Source: a virus | Length of the DNA stretch: 64,000 bases | IMG/VR virus record: IMGVR_UViG_3300021138_002231 | Coordinates: 19,936-83,935 of that record | Direction: 5' to 3' (one strand) | Part shown: positions 26,501 through 37,900 of the stretch, piece by piece | Layout: the number at the start of each line of letters is the position of its first letter | Position numbering within the stretch: the first letter of the stretch is position 1 | Made by a program: the position numbers and the translations under genes | The notes under the pieces: model-generated | The model's database searches: none | Told to the model about the DNA's origin: nothing | What the model saw: the letters and a program-made list of their open reading frames with translations, nothing else

Positions 26501-28877
26501 CAATTATAGTTGGCAATGTACTTGTAAAATCAATTGATGAAACAGTTGCTACTGTGATTGTTGTCGTTAAAGTATTAAATGATCCAGTAAAGGGATTAGT
26601 CCAAGTGGTATTCCCTTCCCCATCATTATAGTAATAAGATGAATTACTTATAGCAACATAAGAGTCTGTCCACCATAAAAGGCTATTATTTTCTTTATTC
26701 CATCGAAATCCTTTGGGTATATCAGTAGTAATACGTTTCATATAGCTAGAATCCCCATAAAAGAATCCAGCATCACAACCAATATATAATGTTTTGTTAA
26801 ATGATTTTGTGACTTCACCAGTGTCGGAATTGGTTGATTGATTTACTGTTACTATTTCTTGTATAGCATAAATTGTTCCAATAATTTCTGGTGAAAGTTC
26901 ATTGTCACTTTCATTGTACCAGTTACTAAAAGCCGCGCCCCAACTCCAATCATTTTGAGTTTGTCCACTTTGTTGATTAATAGAAAATAATCCTTGATTT
27001 GTACCTAGATAAAGATTAGAAGACCAGTTAGACTTTGCAGTTGATGTCTCTTGAACATCATCTCGTTGACTTGAAGCATAAAATGATGTCGCATAAAATG
27101 GATTAGAATTGTTTAAAATCGGCATTTTAAGCATATGCCAAGATAATCCCGCGTCCACGGTATACCATACTTTACCCACAACATTTGAATTGCTTATATT
27201 AGATAATGCCCATGTTGTATGAAAATGATTTTCATAAGTATCTGCTGGTAATATTTCATCAATAAAATATATAGGCTGACCATTATCAATATTCCAAGAT
27301 AAAGAGTAATTTGTATTAATATAATCTGATGTTTGTATTAATCCGCGCTTGGTTCCCAGTAAAACAGAAGGATTTATATTTTGACTTGAATAAACATTAA
27401 AAACTTCTGTTCCATATTGCAATGCTTGATTTGGAATTTCAGGATAAAATGTTACATGATCTCCTTCTGGCAATAATCTCAAAGAAGGCTTTAAATATGC
27501 AGGCGCTTTATATCTAAATTGTCCAACGTGATCCAAACCAATAATTCTTTTTTGATCTAATGTTCCTCTAGTAAATGTAGATGCATCAATATCTGCAACT
27601 CTTTTACCCGATAATTTTCCTGTAATTTGTATCCCAATATGCGTAATAATAATAGATAAATCTGAATTTTGATAAGTACTTAAGGCTGGATTAAATTCAC
27701 TAGGATTATTGAACATCAGCCTGCCATTTGACGAATCTATGGTATATAAATTTGAGTTTAATAAATTGCCTTTTAAATAAACCTCTGCTGGTAAATATAA
27801 AGCATCACTCCATTTATATGTGACTTGTACTGTGTTTCCGTTAGAGTCTGTAGAGGTTGTGCCATCTGTTAAATAAATCCAATTAGGCACATTGGAAGAG
27901 GATAGACTAGAACCATCTTGGATAAAAAGTTTAACTTGAGGAGATAAAGGTAAAATAACCTGAATAGTTGAATTTTTTGGCACACTATTTTTTAAATACA
28001 AAATACCAGTTGATGGCACCAGACTATAATCTGATTTAAGTAATTCTACATTATTTAATCTAACTTGAGGAATGCCGTAATTTGATGTTTTCCAAGTAAA
28101 TAAATTACCAGAACTGTCTTCTATGGTAAAAATATCACTTCCTTCTGGTGCAACAGCATTTAAAATAAGTTGACTTGATAAATTAATTTTACTTGGATGA
28201 TTTGCCCCGCCAAGATGAACATGGTGATAAAATGTTTGTTTTAAGGCTGCTTGTAAAGCACCTGCTAGATTTTTTAAATCATTATAATAATTAGAATCTT
28301 GTGTGATAGATAAAATGGCAGGCAAATGTGTGACTGAATCTGTTGTTACTTCAACTGTCGCAAGATATGTAGCATTAGTTAAAGAAAGATAATCTGGTAC
28401 ATCTAAAGTAGATACACTTATACTTGCTACACCTTCTGTTTGTAAACAAAATGCATCTTGCGCCCAAACATAATAAACATTATCGGATGTAAGTCTAAAA
28501 TAATAGTTGTAGTTTGTTTGAGCTGCATATACTCCAACAATTCCTTTGCCAATAGACACTTGAATAACTTGTTTCCATTGATTTTCATCAGAATTATTAG
28601 TAATATTCAATGATAAATATTGTTGATTCATAAAAGAATCAATTGGTGCATTTATTAATACATTTCTTGCATCAATAATGGCATTATCTGTGGTAGAGTT
28701 TCCTGTTAAAGCCATAGAAGTGACTTGCCAACCACTTAAGACACCAGGACCAACAAATTTATATAAACCAGATAATTCATTTTCAATAGTATCCATATTT
28801 TCTTGGTCAAAACCAGGATACCATATATTACCCGTTTCTAGTTCATAAAAATTATAAAATTTACTTATCTGTGCCAT
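20520..28877 (-). CDS. Giant tail/adhesin protein with Asp-box propeller and vWA-like domain, 2785 aa
   Basis: A very large beta-rich virion-type protein. The N-terminal part (1-450) shares two motifs with the 1199-residue protein: H-x-H-x-GG-x-x-PS-x-INL and GKLSG...RGTL. Residues about 480-1750 contain many blades of the form GT-x-x-G-x-W/Y and two clear Asp-boxes (TVDAGLSW near 571, SIDYGDTW near 1646), indicating a BNR-like beta-propeller. Around 770-830 lies the tail-fibre module VLVKNQ...NGIYLV. Residues about 1900-2165 look like a von Willebrand A domain with the MIDAS motif DDSNS (1907-1911), the strand FFVFADGDDNG and the end segment LRTITDETNG. The C-terminus is Ig-like. The likely role is host binding or a tail appendage. 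The ribosome site is weak. Confidence 0.85.
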   Translation of the reverse strand: MAQISKFYNFYELETGNIWYPGFDQENMDTIENELSGLYKFVGPGVLSGWQVTSMALTGNSTTDNAIIDARNVLINAPIDSFMNQQYLSLNITNNSDENQWKQVIQVSIGKGIVGVYAAQTNYNYYFRLTSDNVYYVWAQDAFCLQTEGVASISVSTLDVPDYLSLTNATYLATVEVTTDSVTHLPAILSITQDSNYYNDLKNLAGALQAALKQTFYHHVHLGGANHPSKINLSSQLILNAVAPEGSDIFTIEDSSGNLFTWKTSNYGIPQVRLNNVELLKSDYSLVPSTGILYLKNSVPKNSTIQVILPLSPQVKLFIQDGSSLSSSNVPNWIYLTDGTTSTDSNGNTVQVTYKWSDALYLPAEVYLKGNLLNSNLYTIDSSNGRLMFNNPSEFNPALSTYQNSDLSIIITHIGIQITGKLSGKRVADIDASTFTRGTLDQKRIIGLDHVGQFRYKAPAYLKPSLRLLPEGDHVTFYPEIPNQALQYGTEVFNVYSSQNINPSVLLGTKRGLIQTSDYINTNYSLSWNIDNGQPIYFIDEILPADTYENHFHTTWALSNISNSNVVGKVWYTVDAGLSWHMLKMPILNNSNPFYATSFYASSQRDDVQETSTAKSNWSSNLYLGTNQGLFSINQQSGQTQNDWSWGAAFSNWYNESDNELSPEIIGTIYAIQEIVTVNQSTNSDTGEVTKSFNKTLYIGCDAGFFYGDSSYMKRITTDIPKGFRWNKENNSLLWWTDSYVAISNSSYYYNDGEGNTTWTNPFTGSFNTLTTTITVATVSSIDFTSTLPTIIDGVNLSAGNHVLVKNQYIDTTQNGIYLVNNDGTWTKTSDVLNNNTQPQVTVLNGTVNAGSVWYVEQRSDIIWKIKIFKLQSSQNDEIFTSMADHGTEYFAGTTQNIYYISEQFSVGAQPYVSQLSWNNTNQGKINSLIFRNNSQSSKGQLIAGTPRGLWIANLSLSNTTDNNSITIIAWTRTSYQFSSNNQKPTIYNNHDLSMVSWSDYNFSSIDYNTQAFIFNSSPRYGSTYVYEKDYTHFYTLPWNSADAQVIVYVNNIISTINYTLNPDLGLIIFNQSLSPSDAQNVSITVIRLGAYINNVGLTPHEELPNSLVAETIAATKLSTALTATSTTISVVNPRALPSETQYIQIVSSATSVRVPIYIDPLTYAITIVGPSPVVSTLPIGSQVFIVTPKTILGIEDKITQVQTNETYHFNSIANQNLLRFAMSMTNQYSNLYSNFYNPISVSGTKSSLGLVNTVLLNLDQAPSPLDPKATNSSFYVGWIPSAADTPVSPQTIYNIYNPSQSGDGMIVGTDQGVWIYQNNTWNKQSILGGAARTYFFKHYTNGLGNPLMVGTDNGAWLQTGNEWSSDPTYSQVIFDYLSGNWNTSDANGNSTISGTFEAFGKDDGLAFIYTKTGSSTFISDHFDTVDGYRVYGVYHDTFIRLSTDSQGNTQQIPTDALYLCTEKGLYGTTFGSRGGTYSSLLTGREMFGNTISNGVKYYKIFRPLATPPATKTPIPFKILTSNGIYTVRNWRWCDPDPTQSDLLNFYVESHQLQGLSCNCYVQFTVSGTPGKSLTFIGTNKVIYRSFDESTSFEICEKIAGGDTAVYDLQHFSVTFLDTYVSSPTYNQIVTKDLILAGTELGLYYSIDYGDTWYRSDEPTLEGYVPINYASKITSVIPFDDGYLAETFKTSTGLKKIYKISIYVSLKDHYLNSTSQANSQNNYLTAAIYSTDSNGYPTNTTIGMTQLDIDTLITEGYLPAGWTTTSQDQLLASDVQYEGFYSLNVAANLPDDTSTYALVIKENVASGAEPCFNWQVSALSHPYSDGLALTGGITPNWATLTPGDKNFFFKVFMVQPVTTTTVYEPVGYKDNTLPVGFLTGESYGSVVVTDDGSLTTDSKFAIALTIDDSNSIKWSDSIDGITSNLYHVENIQNLIDMLFNRTKTQVNGSDFYPTFADWWQYGTSSLERTDGFSNVLSSFDTYALALRENGVYSYLYDTANLSASGISPEAIVNAIINKNYNESQIQFIVNEIVQYHIDRNMLRLNDIQDWYETQFISDWDGTSGGIAASPTVRNYLIQRWANTFTPLFFVFADGDDNGMNAQTASQVGLTAFTSWNGLGANTSIFALDRSSNLTGLRTITDETNGNLFDINSANASTDWSNAINSLLHGGVNDVFTATWNKNYDFEEGIWLENVNATFSAPTGTISNSSCIIKVRWTQDRLNWSGWQTLTSGTPLTVQALVLGIQYVINMTDGWTLISGIYSAVKPIITELYHTQILPSYEYLITYPYDINGLLFEEILTIEAVIPKTAKLNWGICRGDITDFNYYEHIINGRNGVLPNRQVSLLFTKEIDRLNLATIAAPGGTTTDGVLIYQVIDSSGNPVTWSTTDEVSVYIQGYSKPIDNTNGVYALDGAHGYIIFRQAQSFSAVFTVNIITPAKLYENAGENTVTYDNRTYYLINGKWPVDSEIVVLLNNSIVRGNYFANNENGTITFKKELERTDVVTVYIQPSSKFRIGVEIVNYSDVPVDIKNFGLMYTTQNSTNLQQLLSQSDPPYISGFVTLQPSPASIYDQIYINYIYASHTGNEERNTQTTWWLKRTGLSGAINDGNGFVQITAGNGLPEYNNRTVERLDDIGSLFQLHDQLYVIVTPCDGYNLGDPVVSNTITLGAKYKPYVTNVAITSPNQTTVNNVVYVPANTELTASYIYNDGNGGGDQNISGIANNNIIYWYSKDSNLPLNSNDPVDGVYTAILPANMVKSGMVINYIITPYNGTLYGNPISSGYVTVQ

Positions 28878-28900
28878 CTGTGACTCACAATATTAGACTT

Positions 28901-31900
28901 TTAATGATTATACAAATAATCCATGATATTCATGTCTACTGGACCATCATCAAGCATAACTGCCCAATCATAAACAATCGCTGGATTAGTTCCTACAGAA
29001 ACAAGAAGTATAGCAAATCTAATATATTGCGATGCCTCGGGTAATTCAAATACTGTATTAGGTGTTATAATGTTATATTGTGTAAAGTCAAAAGTATTTC
29101 CTGCCGTTGGGTCAGTTATATATCCAAAAACAACTTGTCCACCATTGGTAATATAATCGGCAGCTAATAGTCCTCTTCTAATCTGAGGTGCGCTAATATC
29201 ACTAGAATAAATAGATGTATCAAATAATGCAGAGAAGAAGTAACTTGCATTAGCAGATGAATATGTTAAAGTAACATTTTTAATTATTGGTGCAAAATTT
29301 TGAGAAGCACTTGACATGACTAATTTATATTGTAACCATTTTCCAGATAGTGTTGCAATATTAAATGTATTGGTAATATATCCAGTTCCGCCGCTAATTG
29401 TGTCAGTTATATTATTTATATCAAATGGACTACCCCAATCTGCGCTAAGACATTGTGCTCTTGTATTACCAGTTCTAACATAAATTTTAATACCAGTTCC
29501 TTGCATTAATCCATTTCCTACTGTAGCACCGACTGGGTATTGTGCTAATGTAGAAATATTACTCCATGTAGTAAGTGTTGGCGCATAGAATGGTTGAGAT
29601 TCATAAATTGCTTGTTGTTCTATTAATCTATCGGGTGCATATAATGCGCTTGAAACAGATGAAGAGAATATAGCGGCTGTTGATTTATCAGCATGTACTT
29701 GATAAATTGTTCCATTAGATATTTTAACACCGTTAATAGTTGGTGAATCTTGAACAATATCGTCGCTATATCCTGGCAATGGTGTAACATTGCCAGCGGC
29801 ATCTTTAAACAACGCATAAGCGTATCGTTCAGTTTGTCCTATTTGTGATGGATCAAGAATATATAAATTCCCATCAGCTATTCCAGCAAATAATCTTGCT
29901 CCAATATATGCCAAATCACGAACATTATTTGGCAATCCTAAAGATGTAGACGGTACCAATTCTTTAGAAATAGTATTGGAAGACCAGTATAGTTTAATGC
30001 CAGGATGTGATTCTGAACCCAAATAATATTCAATTCTAATAGAAGTCCATTGTCCTGATACCATTGTAGCTATGCCAGTATATTCAGTTATTGATGAGTT
30101 ATTTTTCCATGCGTCAATGATTAATTCCCCTCCTATATATAATCTTGCACCATCGCTAATATCAAGATAGAATGTATAATTTTCACTAGTTGACGTTTGA
30201 ATATATCCTTCCCAAACCGTATTGATATATGAACTGTTAACTCCACTTGGGAAAGTATTATCCCAATTAATAGGTCCGTCTTCTACAATAATTTGATTTG
30301 CGCCAATGCCAACATATTGATAATTAGAAGCATCGGAATTTGTCCATGTGGACATTAATCCTCCAGAAACAATAGAAGGTGAATCAATTGGATAATATGT
30401 ATTGGAATTTGCTACATATCCAATCAATCCTGTATCTGTAGCAGACCAGAAATAATTACCTGACGGATCATCTTCCATAGCATAAAATACATTCGCATCA
30501 CTAACATAACTTTTAGACCAAGATTGAGGTTTGCCATTTGAGAACGATAATTGCATAATGTAGCCATTACTTAATCCAGCATATAATTTACCGTTAGCGG
30601 TCGCATGTAGCAATGTATATACAGCATCTGTATTAGAAGTTAAAGTTAATGTCCATTGTATGTTATCGAATTGATAAATAGCACCAGCATTTAATCCCGT
30701 TACTCCACCAAGCGCGACATATAAATAATTTCCAACCGAAGCAAGTGCGTAAATGTATGGTTGATTAAATGTTCTATTCAATGATAAAATATTATTAGTG
30801 TAATAATAAAGACTAGATTTACCCGACGAATTTGGTCCAGTTCCTATAAATAATGCACTATTATAAGAAGTCAAAGATATAATAGATAATGCGTTTGGTA
30901 TAGTGAATAATGTAGTGTAATTTGCACCAGAATTAGAAGATAACACGACACCATTACTTAAGCCAACATAAAGATTATTTTGATGTATTGTTAAAGCATT
31001 AATAACTATATTTGCGCTTGGAACAGTATAAGTATTTGTTATATTTCCATTTGTTTTGTATAAATAAAGTTTATTACTTGTGGCGATGACAATTCCTGCT
31101 CCAAATTGAATCATTTTCTTAATCTGTCCCGAAACAGAAGCACCTTGTAACTTCCAAGTTTGATTGGAATTAATTAAATTCCAATCAAACTCAGAGAGTC
31201 CATCCTCAATCTGGACCCATCCACTAGAATCAGCACCAGGAAAATCAGTAGCATCTCTAAAGTCACTATATCGTGAAAATTTAGCCGCTACAACTCCAGA
31301 TAATTTATCAGTCGCTGCAATGGAAAGTTTTGCACTTGTATTAGAAGCATAATAGTCACCCTTGTATCGCATTCTAACAGCATAGAGCGACAATGCGGCA
31401 CTAAATGTATATGTATAGTAATCAGTTGTTGCAGAATTTGCTATAATTGTGAATAATGAACTCCAATCATCTGAAGCATTAATTTTAGCTTCAATAATAT
31501 AATTTTTCGGTTTATTAGCTGTAACTCCCACTTCAATAAAAGAAATTTTATCTGCTGGATTATTAAAATAATAAGTTAATGATCTATAGTCATTAATTCC
31601 AAGTAATTCATATTCTCCTGGATTAGTAGCATCTCCAAAATATTGAGCTTTTCTAATTGCAACACCGAATGGGTCTTCAAGTTCAATAGTTCCTTCTGCT
31701 ATTGTTTTAGTAGAAGTCGTGATTAAATAAACAGGAATATCTCCTGTATTATATACCCAGTTAATAATATCTTCACTTTGTGCAGTGACACCTGTTTCTA
31801 AAGCATGTCCCCCTAAAATAATTACTGGATTATTATTACCAATTGGCATATTACTTAATGCCATAACTACCCAATAATTGGTGTTCGATTTTAATGTGTC

Positions 31901-34900
31901 TGTAAATGTAAATGCATATTCAGTGGAACTCGGGGTCAAAGTACTAAATAATAATTGATTAGATGAAGTGCTGATTCTACTTCCAACGGTATTGAAATCA
32001 TCAGAATATAAATACATTTCTATATATTCACTACCGTTAGACGCCAAAGAAGATATTGATAATTTAACTGAAATAGAAGCTAATGTTTCAACACCTGGAG
32101 AGGCAAATTGAAAAGCATAATATTGTGTGTTAAACAATAATTGTTCTGTAACTGATGGTATTGTTGGTGTAGTGTCGGTATAAACAGCAAAATGATGTAC
32201 TTGCATACCACCGCTTCCAGGATTCTCATTGATTATAATATCTCCCAATGGAGGTGTGGTGTCCAGAGATACTTGAGCAACAGGATAACCTATTCTATTT
32301 TCATATAAATCCCCCAATGCAGGATTAATGTTTAATCCTGCCCACACAACAGGGTCAAAAAATATGTCATTGTAATATGAAACAAGATTTAAAACTGGTT
32401 GTGTAAATGAAGCAACCGAATTAGCAGGAATAAAAGAATCAGTTAGATTTCCTGGATTATATGTGACAACAATTTCATCGCCATGTACTACCGAAGAATT
32501 TAAAGTTAATAATATTTGTGTAGGCGCATTAATTGTTTGAGATGTTATAGTAGCCGATGAGCCATTAACTGTAACACCAAAGCCATTTAAAGACGAAGAA
32601 CTAGTCAAAGGAGGAGCGTAAACTTCTGCAAAATTAATAAAAATCTGACTACCATCTATCGAAGTGTATGCATCAAAAAAAATTGGAGCCGTATTAACTG
32701 GACCATTGTTCTCTACAAAAACTGTTGTAGGCTGTAAATAATAATAAGGTGGAGCTGGAGAACTTCCTTTATATATATAACTTGTTGTAGATGCCGATGT
32801 ATAGATTAATTCTACAATTTGATTTCTAGTAATTGGCTGTAATACATTTAAAGATAAAGTATAGGTATCATTTAATGTACTATAACTAATCGAGTTAATG
32901 ACAACATTATTTCCATCAACAACAACACTGAATCCTAAAGGCGAACTAGGTAATACATATTCAGACATTGTAACAATAATGGTTTCGCCATCTGATTGAA
33001 GTGATGCAGTTTTAATGTATGGAGGATTAGAGGACGATGTATTATTTGTAATTGAAACATTGAAATCATAATTTGGCAAGTAATTAACAGGAACATTATT
33101 GTTATAAATATTGTCGCCGTGAGAATTACCAATGTAAGAATCATAACCTAATGTATATACTTTGTTATAACTTGTAGGATTGACACAAGTTAATTTAATT
33201 GTCATAGCCTGTGTATATAAGCCTATAGAATGAAATGAATCTACCTTAGCAGAACTAATATCAAATGGCAAGCCATTTTCCAAAACAAAGAAACCCTCAA
33301 CATTGGCACCAATTGTATGTGGATAAAGATTATAGTAATTATTATAAACACTGACATAAATATATAGTCCATCGTCAGTAGTAGATGCGCTATTAATAAA
33401 AGGTATTGGGTTCAAGCTATTATTTAGTGTTTGAATTTTGCAGCTTGGATATGTAAATGGAGGGAAATCTACATTTAATTCTCTTCCAGTATAAATATTT
33501 GATCCATGCTGATCACCTTTGAAATAATTTGTACCAGAAGATGGGCGGTCATATTGAATATATAATAATTTTGTATTATCAACCTGGTAGGATGTTAATG
33601 ATATAGTATAAACATTAGAAGCTTTACTAAGTGTATATTGTGTACTATCAAGAGATGTAACGCCAGAATCAGTAATTACATTAACATATAAACCATCTGG
33701 GTCAAGTCCACTGACAGTGTTAATATCAGGCATATATGTTAATGTGATTGTTTTGCCATCAATTGCGCAAGATGACGTTGCGATATTATTAAAGACCTGT
33801 ATATCGGTAAATGTTCCGCCATGTAATGCGGTACTGTTAGAATTAGTGATTGGAGTAAATCCAGTTGGATCATAAGAAACATAATAATCTGATTGAGAAA
33901 GAACTCCAGATGTTACAGACAATTCAATAGAACTAAAATTGCCATTAGATGTTTTATATGTAGCAGTAGTAGCAATAACATTACTTTGATTGTCTTTTAA
34001 TGTAAAACCATTAATGGGGCCAGAAGATGGAATAATACCAGGATATTCTGTAAAAAATTGGATATCTACACTAGATTCTGATACATAATTATTATTATCA
34101 AATCCAGTATGTGCAAAAGCCACATAAAATCTATCTAATTCGCTATTATTCTCTGCAACATAACCTGTGAATCCTTGTAATTGTCTAGAAGAGTCTATAT
34201 CTTCAATGGGATATGTTCCAATTGCATAATCTAATGTAACAATATCAGAAGGATATATTGTTGGAGTTCCTAAATCAATCACATAAACGTCTGGGCTTGG
34301 ATGACTTACACTAGTGGTTAAAATTGTAACACTTGTGGTTGATCTTCCAAATGTGCCAGACATTACGTATGAATTAATATTTACTGTAAATCCATCTGGA
34401 TTATTTGGTGTTACGTTATTAAAATCTGACAACGTAACATGAATATATCTTCCATCATTTTGAACAACAACATTAGATAATGTTGGATAAGTATTATTGA
34501 CAACTGATTGGTTTGTAAAGGCGAATAGTTTATTAGCTGGAGTTTGTGAATTAGTAATAGAATTCGAGTTAGTTCCCTGAGGATTAGTTGGATTACTAAC
34601 ATAATAAGAATCTAAATAACTTACAGTTACAGTTCCACCAGCAACTAAATTACTTACAAGATTTAATTGAATAGTTTTTCCAGAAGAATCGCCTGAATAT
34701 TGAATAACACTAGAAACATTAAAAACATTTGTTCCTTGTTTGACTTGCCAAGCAGTATTTAAATCAGTTCCAGTAACGGTTGTTCCAACTGGAGAATTTA
34801 AAATAACTAAAACTTGGCTACCATCATTTGAAGTATATGCATTATCAAAAATTAAATGGCTTTGTAAACTGCTATTTATAGCAGACAAAGGTGTAACCAA

Positions 34901-37900
34901 TGTCGCCATTTGTGTGCCAGACTCTGCTGAAACGACTTGAGATGTTCCTGGAATAGTATATCCAATTGTAACTGAATCTTTATAATAAATAATTGGATTA
35001 GTTATATCTGTTATATTAATATAATATTGATTTAATGCCACTCCTGTTTGATCAATAGTGTAGTTAAGAGTGGTTGGGGAACCCCCTTGAGGAGTATAAT
35101 TAACTGTAAACCCATTTGGACTTGTAGGACTAACGTCAGCATCAAATGTCAAGATAATTTGTGTGCCAGAAGATTGAACAATTGCTGTATTTAAAATTGG
35201 CGCAGCAGCATTATTAACGGCGAATGTTTGAGTGGTTAAAAATCCATATCCTGGACTTGTAGGGGAACCACTAAACGGCCCTGGATCAGTTTGCGCATCA
35301 TGAATTCTTCCACCAGAATTCAAATCTGTATATGTTGCTTGAATTGTGGACCCAGGTGTTAAACTTGAAGCTAAAGTCAATTTGACAACACTATTATTAG
35401 TGCCTTGTAATGTCGCAGATGAAACCCCAATAGAGGATGGGCTTCCACCAACTGTTTCCTGTACACTCCAACAACTGGCTAAAGTGCCTATCGCGGTCAA
35501 ATTAGGTGCTGATGAATTTGAATTAAGATGAACATAAATATAATTGCCGTCTGCACTTGATGTTGTTGATGATGTATTAACTGTTATACTATTAACACGA
35601 CTTCTATTAATAACAGGGAAGCTTGCTGTATATGGAGGAAAACCATTGGTTGTACCAACATAAGCATCTGTTGTGGAATCAAGCGTGTATTGAATTGCCA
35701 CAACATCACTATCATTTAATAAAATTGGCAATTGAATAGTTAAAGTATGGGAGTTTGGTGATAATGTGACAGATGTTGGAGTAACTGGAGAAGAATTGAC
35801 AGTTACTCCGATTCCAGAAGTGGAACTTATATTATTCACAAGAGTAAAAACAATTGTTGAATAAGTTAAACTTGTAGGATTGTCTGATGCAACAAAATCA
35901 GAAGCACAATAATTTAGTAAATTATAAACTTTTTGATTATTAACAGAACTTGGGTTTAATAGATTTCCTAATGAATCTTGAATGTTAGATGTATTTGGAG
36001 GACCATATGAAGAATTATAAGTTACTTTATAATTATCAGTCAAGTTAATACTTTGAGTTGGAATAGTCAATCGGACTGTCTTTGCATCTAATCCTGTGGT
36101 CCCTTTAATTATCTGGGCTGTTGGGGTAACGGTAGTAGAAAATCCAGAACCATGTTTAATAACCCAATTGATAATAGATGGATTAATGATGCTCAAAGGA
36201 GTATTAGATGTATTCAACACAACATCAATATAATTTCCGTCTGGAGTAATTGATGCATAATTAAAAGTTAAATTGTTAGATGTAGAACTATTTGTTACAG
36301 ATATAGTAGAACTAGATAAATACACACTATTATGTATGTCTTTTGTCTTATTTGAATTTGTCGCATTATACGTCAATTGAATCAAATGAGATTGCGCATA
36401 TATAGGACTAGATAAATTAAATTGATATTTTGTTGTATCTACAAGCTTTGTTATTGATGAAATAGTTGAGGTTTTATCGACTCCGTCTACTGTTAGAGTA
36501 AAGCCTTGAACTGATCCAGCAGGGTTGTCTAGAGTGACGTTATCACTAAACGTTAAAACAATATAAGTTCCATCGACGCTTGAAGCAGCACTTGCCATTA
36601 AGGGAGCTATGACATTTGCTATTGGTGCGGCTGTGAAAGATTGCAATTGTTGCACTGGGCTAGATGAGTCTTGAATATATGGAGACGCATGATTGTATGA
36701 TAAAGTTAGTGTATCAGAAGGTGATAGAGCAGCTACGCTGGCTGTTATTTTTGCAGGCGAATTAGATATCACATAAGAAAGCACGGATATTGGTGATCCA
36801 TTTTTATATATTGTAAATTGCGGATTACCTGTTCCAGATTTAGAAATTGGAGGATTTGGAGTTGACAAATATATTGAAATAGACGTTCCTGCACTATCTG
36901 TCGTAGCAGAACTAAAATTTAATAAAGATACAGTACTTAAATTACTCATATTAAATGAGCCATTTTGAATAGACATTCCAGAACGTTCATCTATTAATCC
37001 TAAATAATAATTGGGAGCTGAATAACTTACAGTAATTGTATCAGATGCTTTAATCGGACTTCCTACAATATTTAAAGTAATTTGATTTGCCCATTCAATC
37101 GTTGTAGGCACAGTATATGTGGCAGGGCTTCCGCTAATATAAACCGCAAAAGGTGATCCAGTAATAATAGAACTGTGTGAAATTTCATTAGAATACAGTG
37201 TAACTTGAGTTCCGTCCGCACTAACAATACCATTAAGATGGTCGTTAAAACACACGCAAATAGGATTGTTATTATAATCTTTATTAAAGTTATGTAAAGG
37301 ATTTCCAAGATAACCAGTATATAGATTATTTGATCCACCAGGTTGAGTATATGTTACATATAAAATTTGACCTGTATTTAAAGAACTTAATGTTAAAGTT
37401 ACTATGTCATTATTTGGATATGAATTTAATGATGTTGACGATATTGATATTGGTGAATCAGTTCCATATTCATATACAGCAAATCCTTGTATCGCTCCAG
37501 AACCAGAATATGATAATAAATCAGAAAATATTACTTCAATAGTTTGTTTATCATTTTGCAAATAAGCATATTGAGGTATAGTGTAGCTTGTGCCATAAGT
37601 TGTTGTGGATATACTAATTGGCGATTCAAGTGTTTGTAATCTCACACTTGAATCCGCATAAGCACTCACAGAATCAGAAAGTGATTTATTATAAAATAAT
37701 GTTAAAGTACTTCCAGCTCTGATTAATCTATTTTGATTTAAAACTAATTGAATTTGATTGATACTATATGACGGAGTAAACGCCCAATATGGCATTTTAA
37801 TTCCATCAATATAAATTTCAAAACCAGTATAAGGTAAAGTAGAAGAATAGTTAATATTTTCTGATAATGTTAAATTAACATTGTAAGTAGAAGACGCATA

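Noticed and set aside
20520-28877. Sialidase activity for the Asp-box protein
   Set aside because: Asp-boxes occur in many non-enzymatic propellers, and I could not find a sialidase arginine triad.
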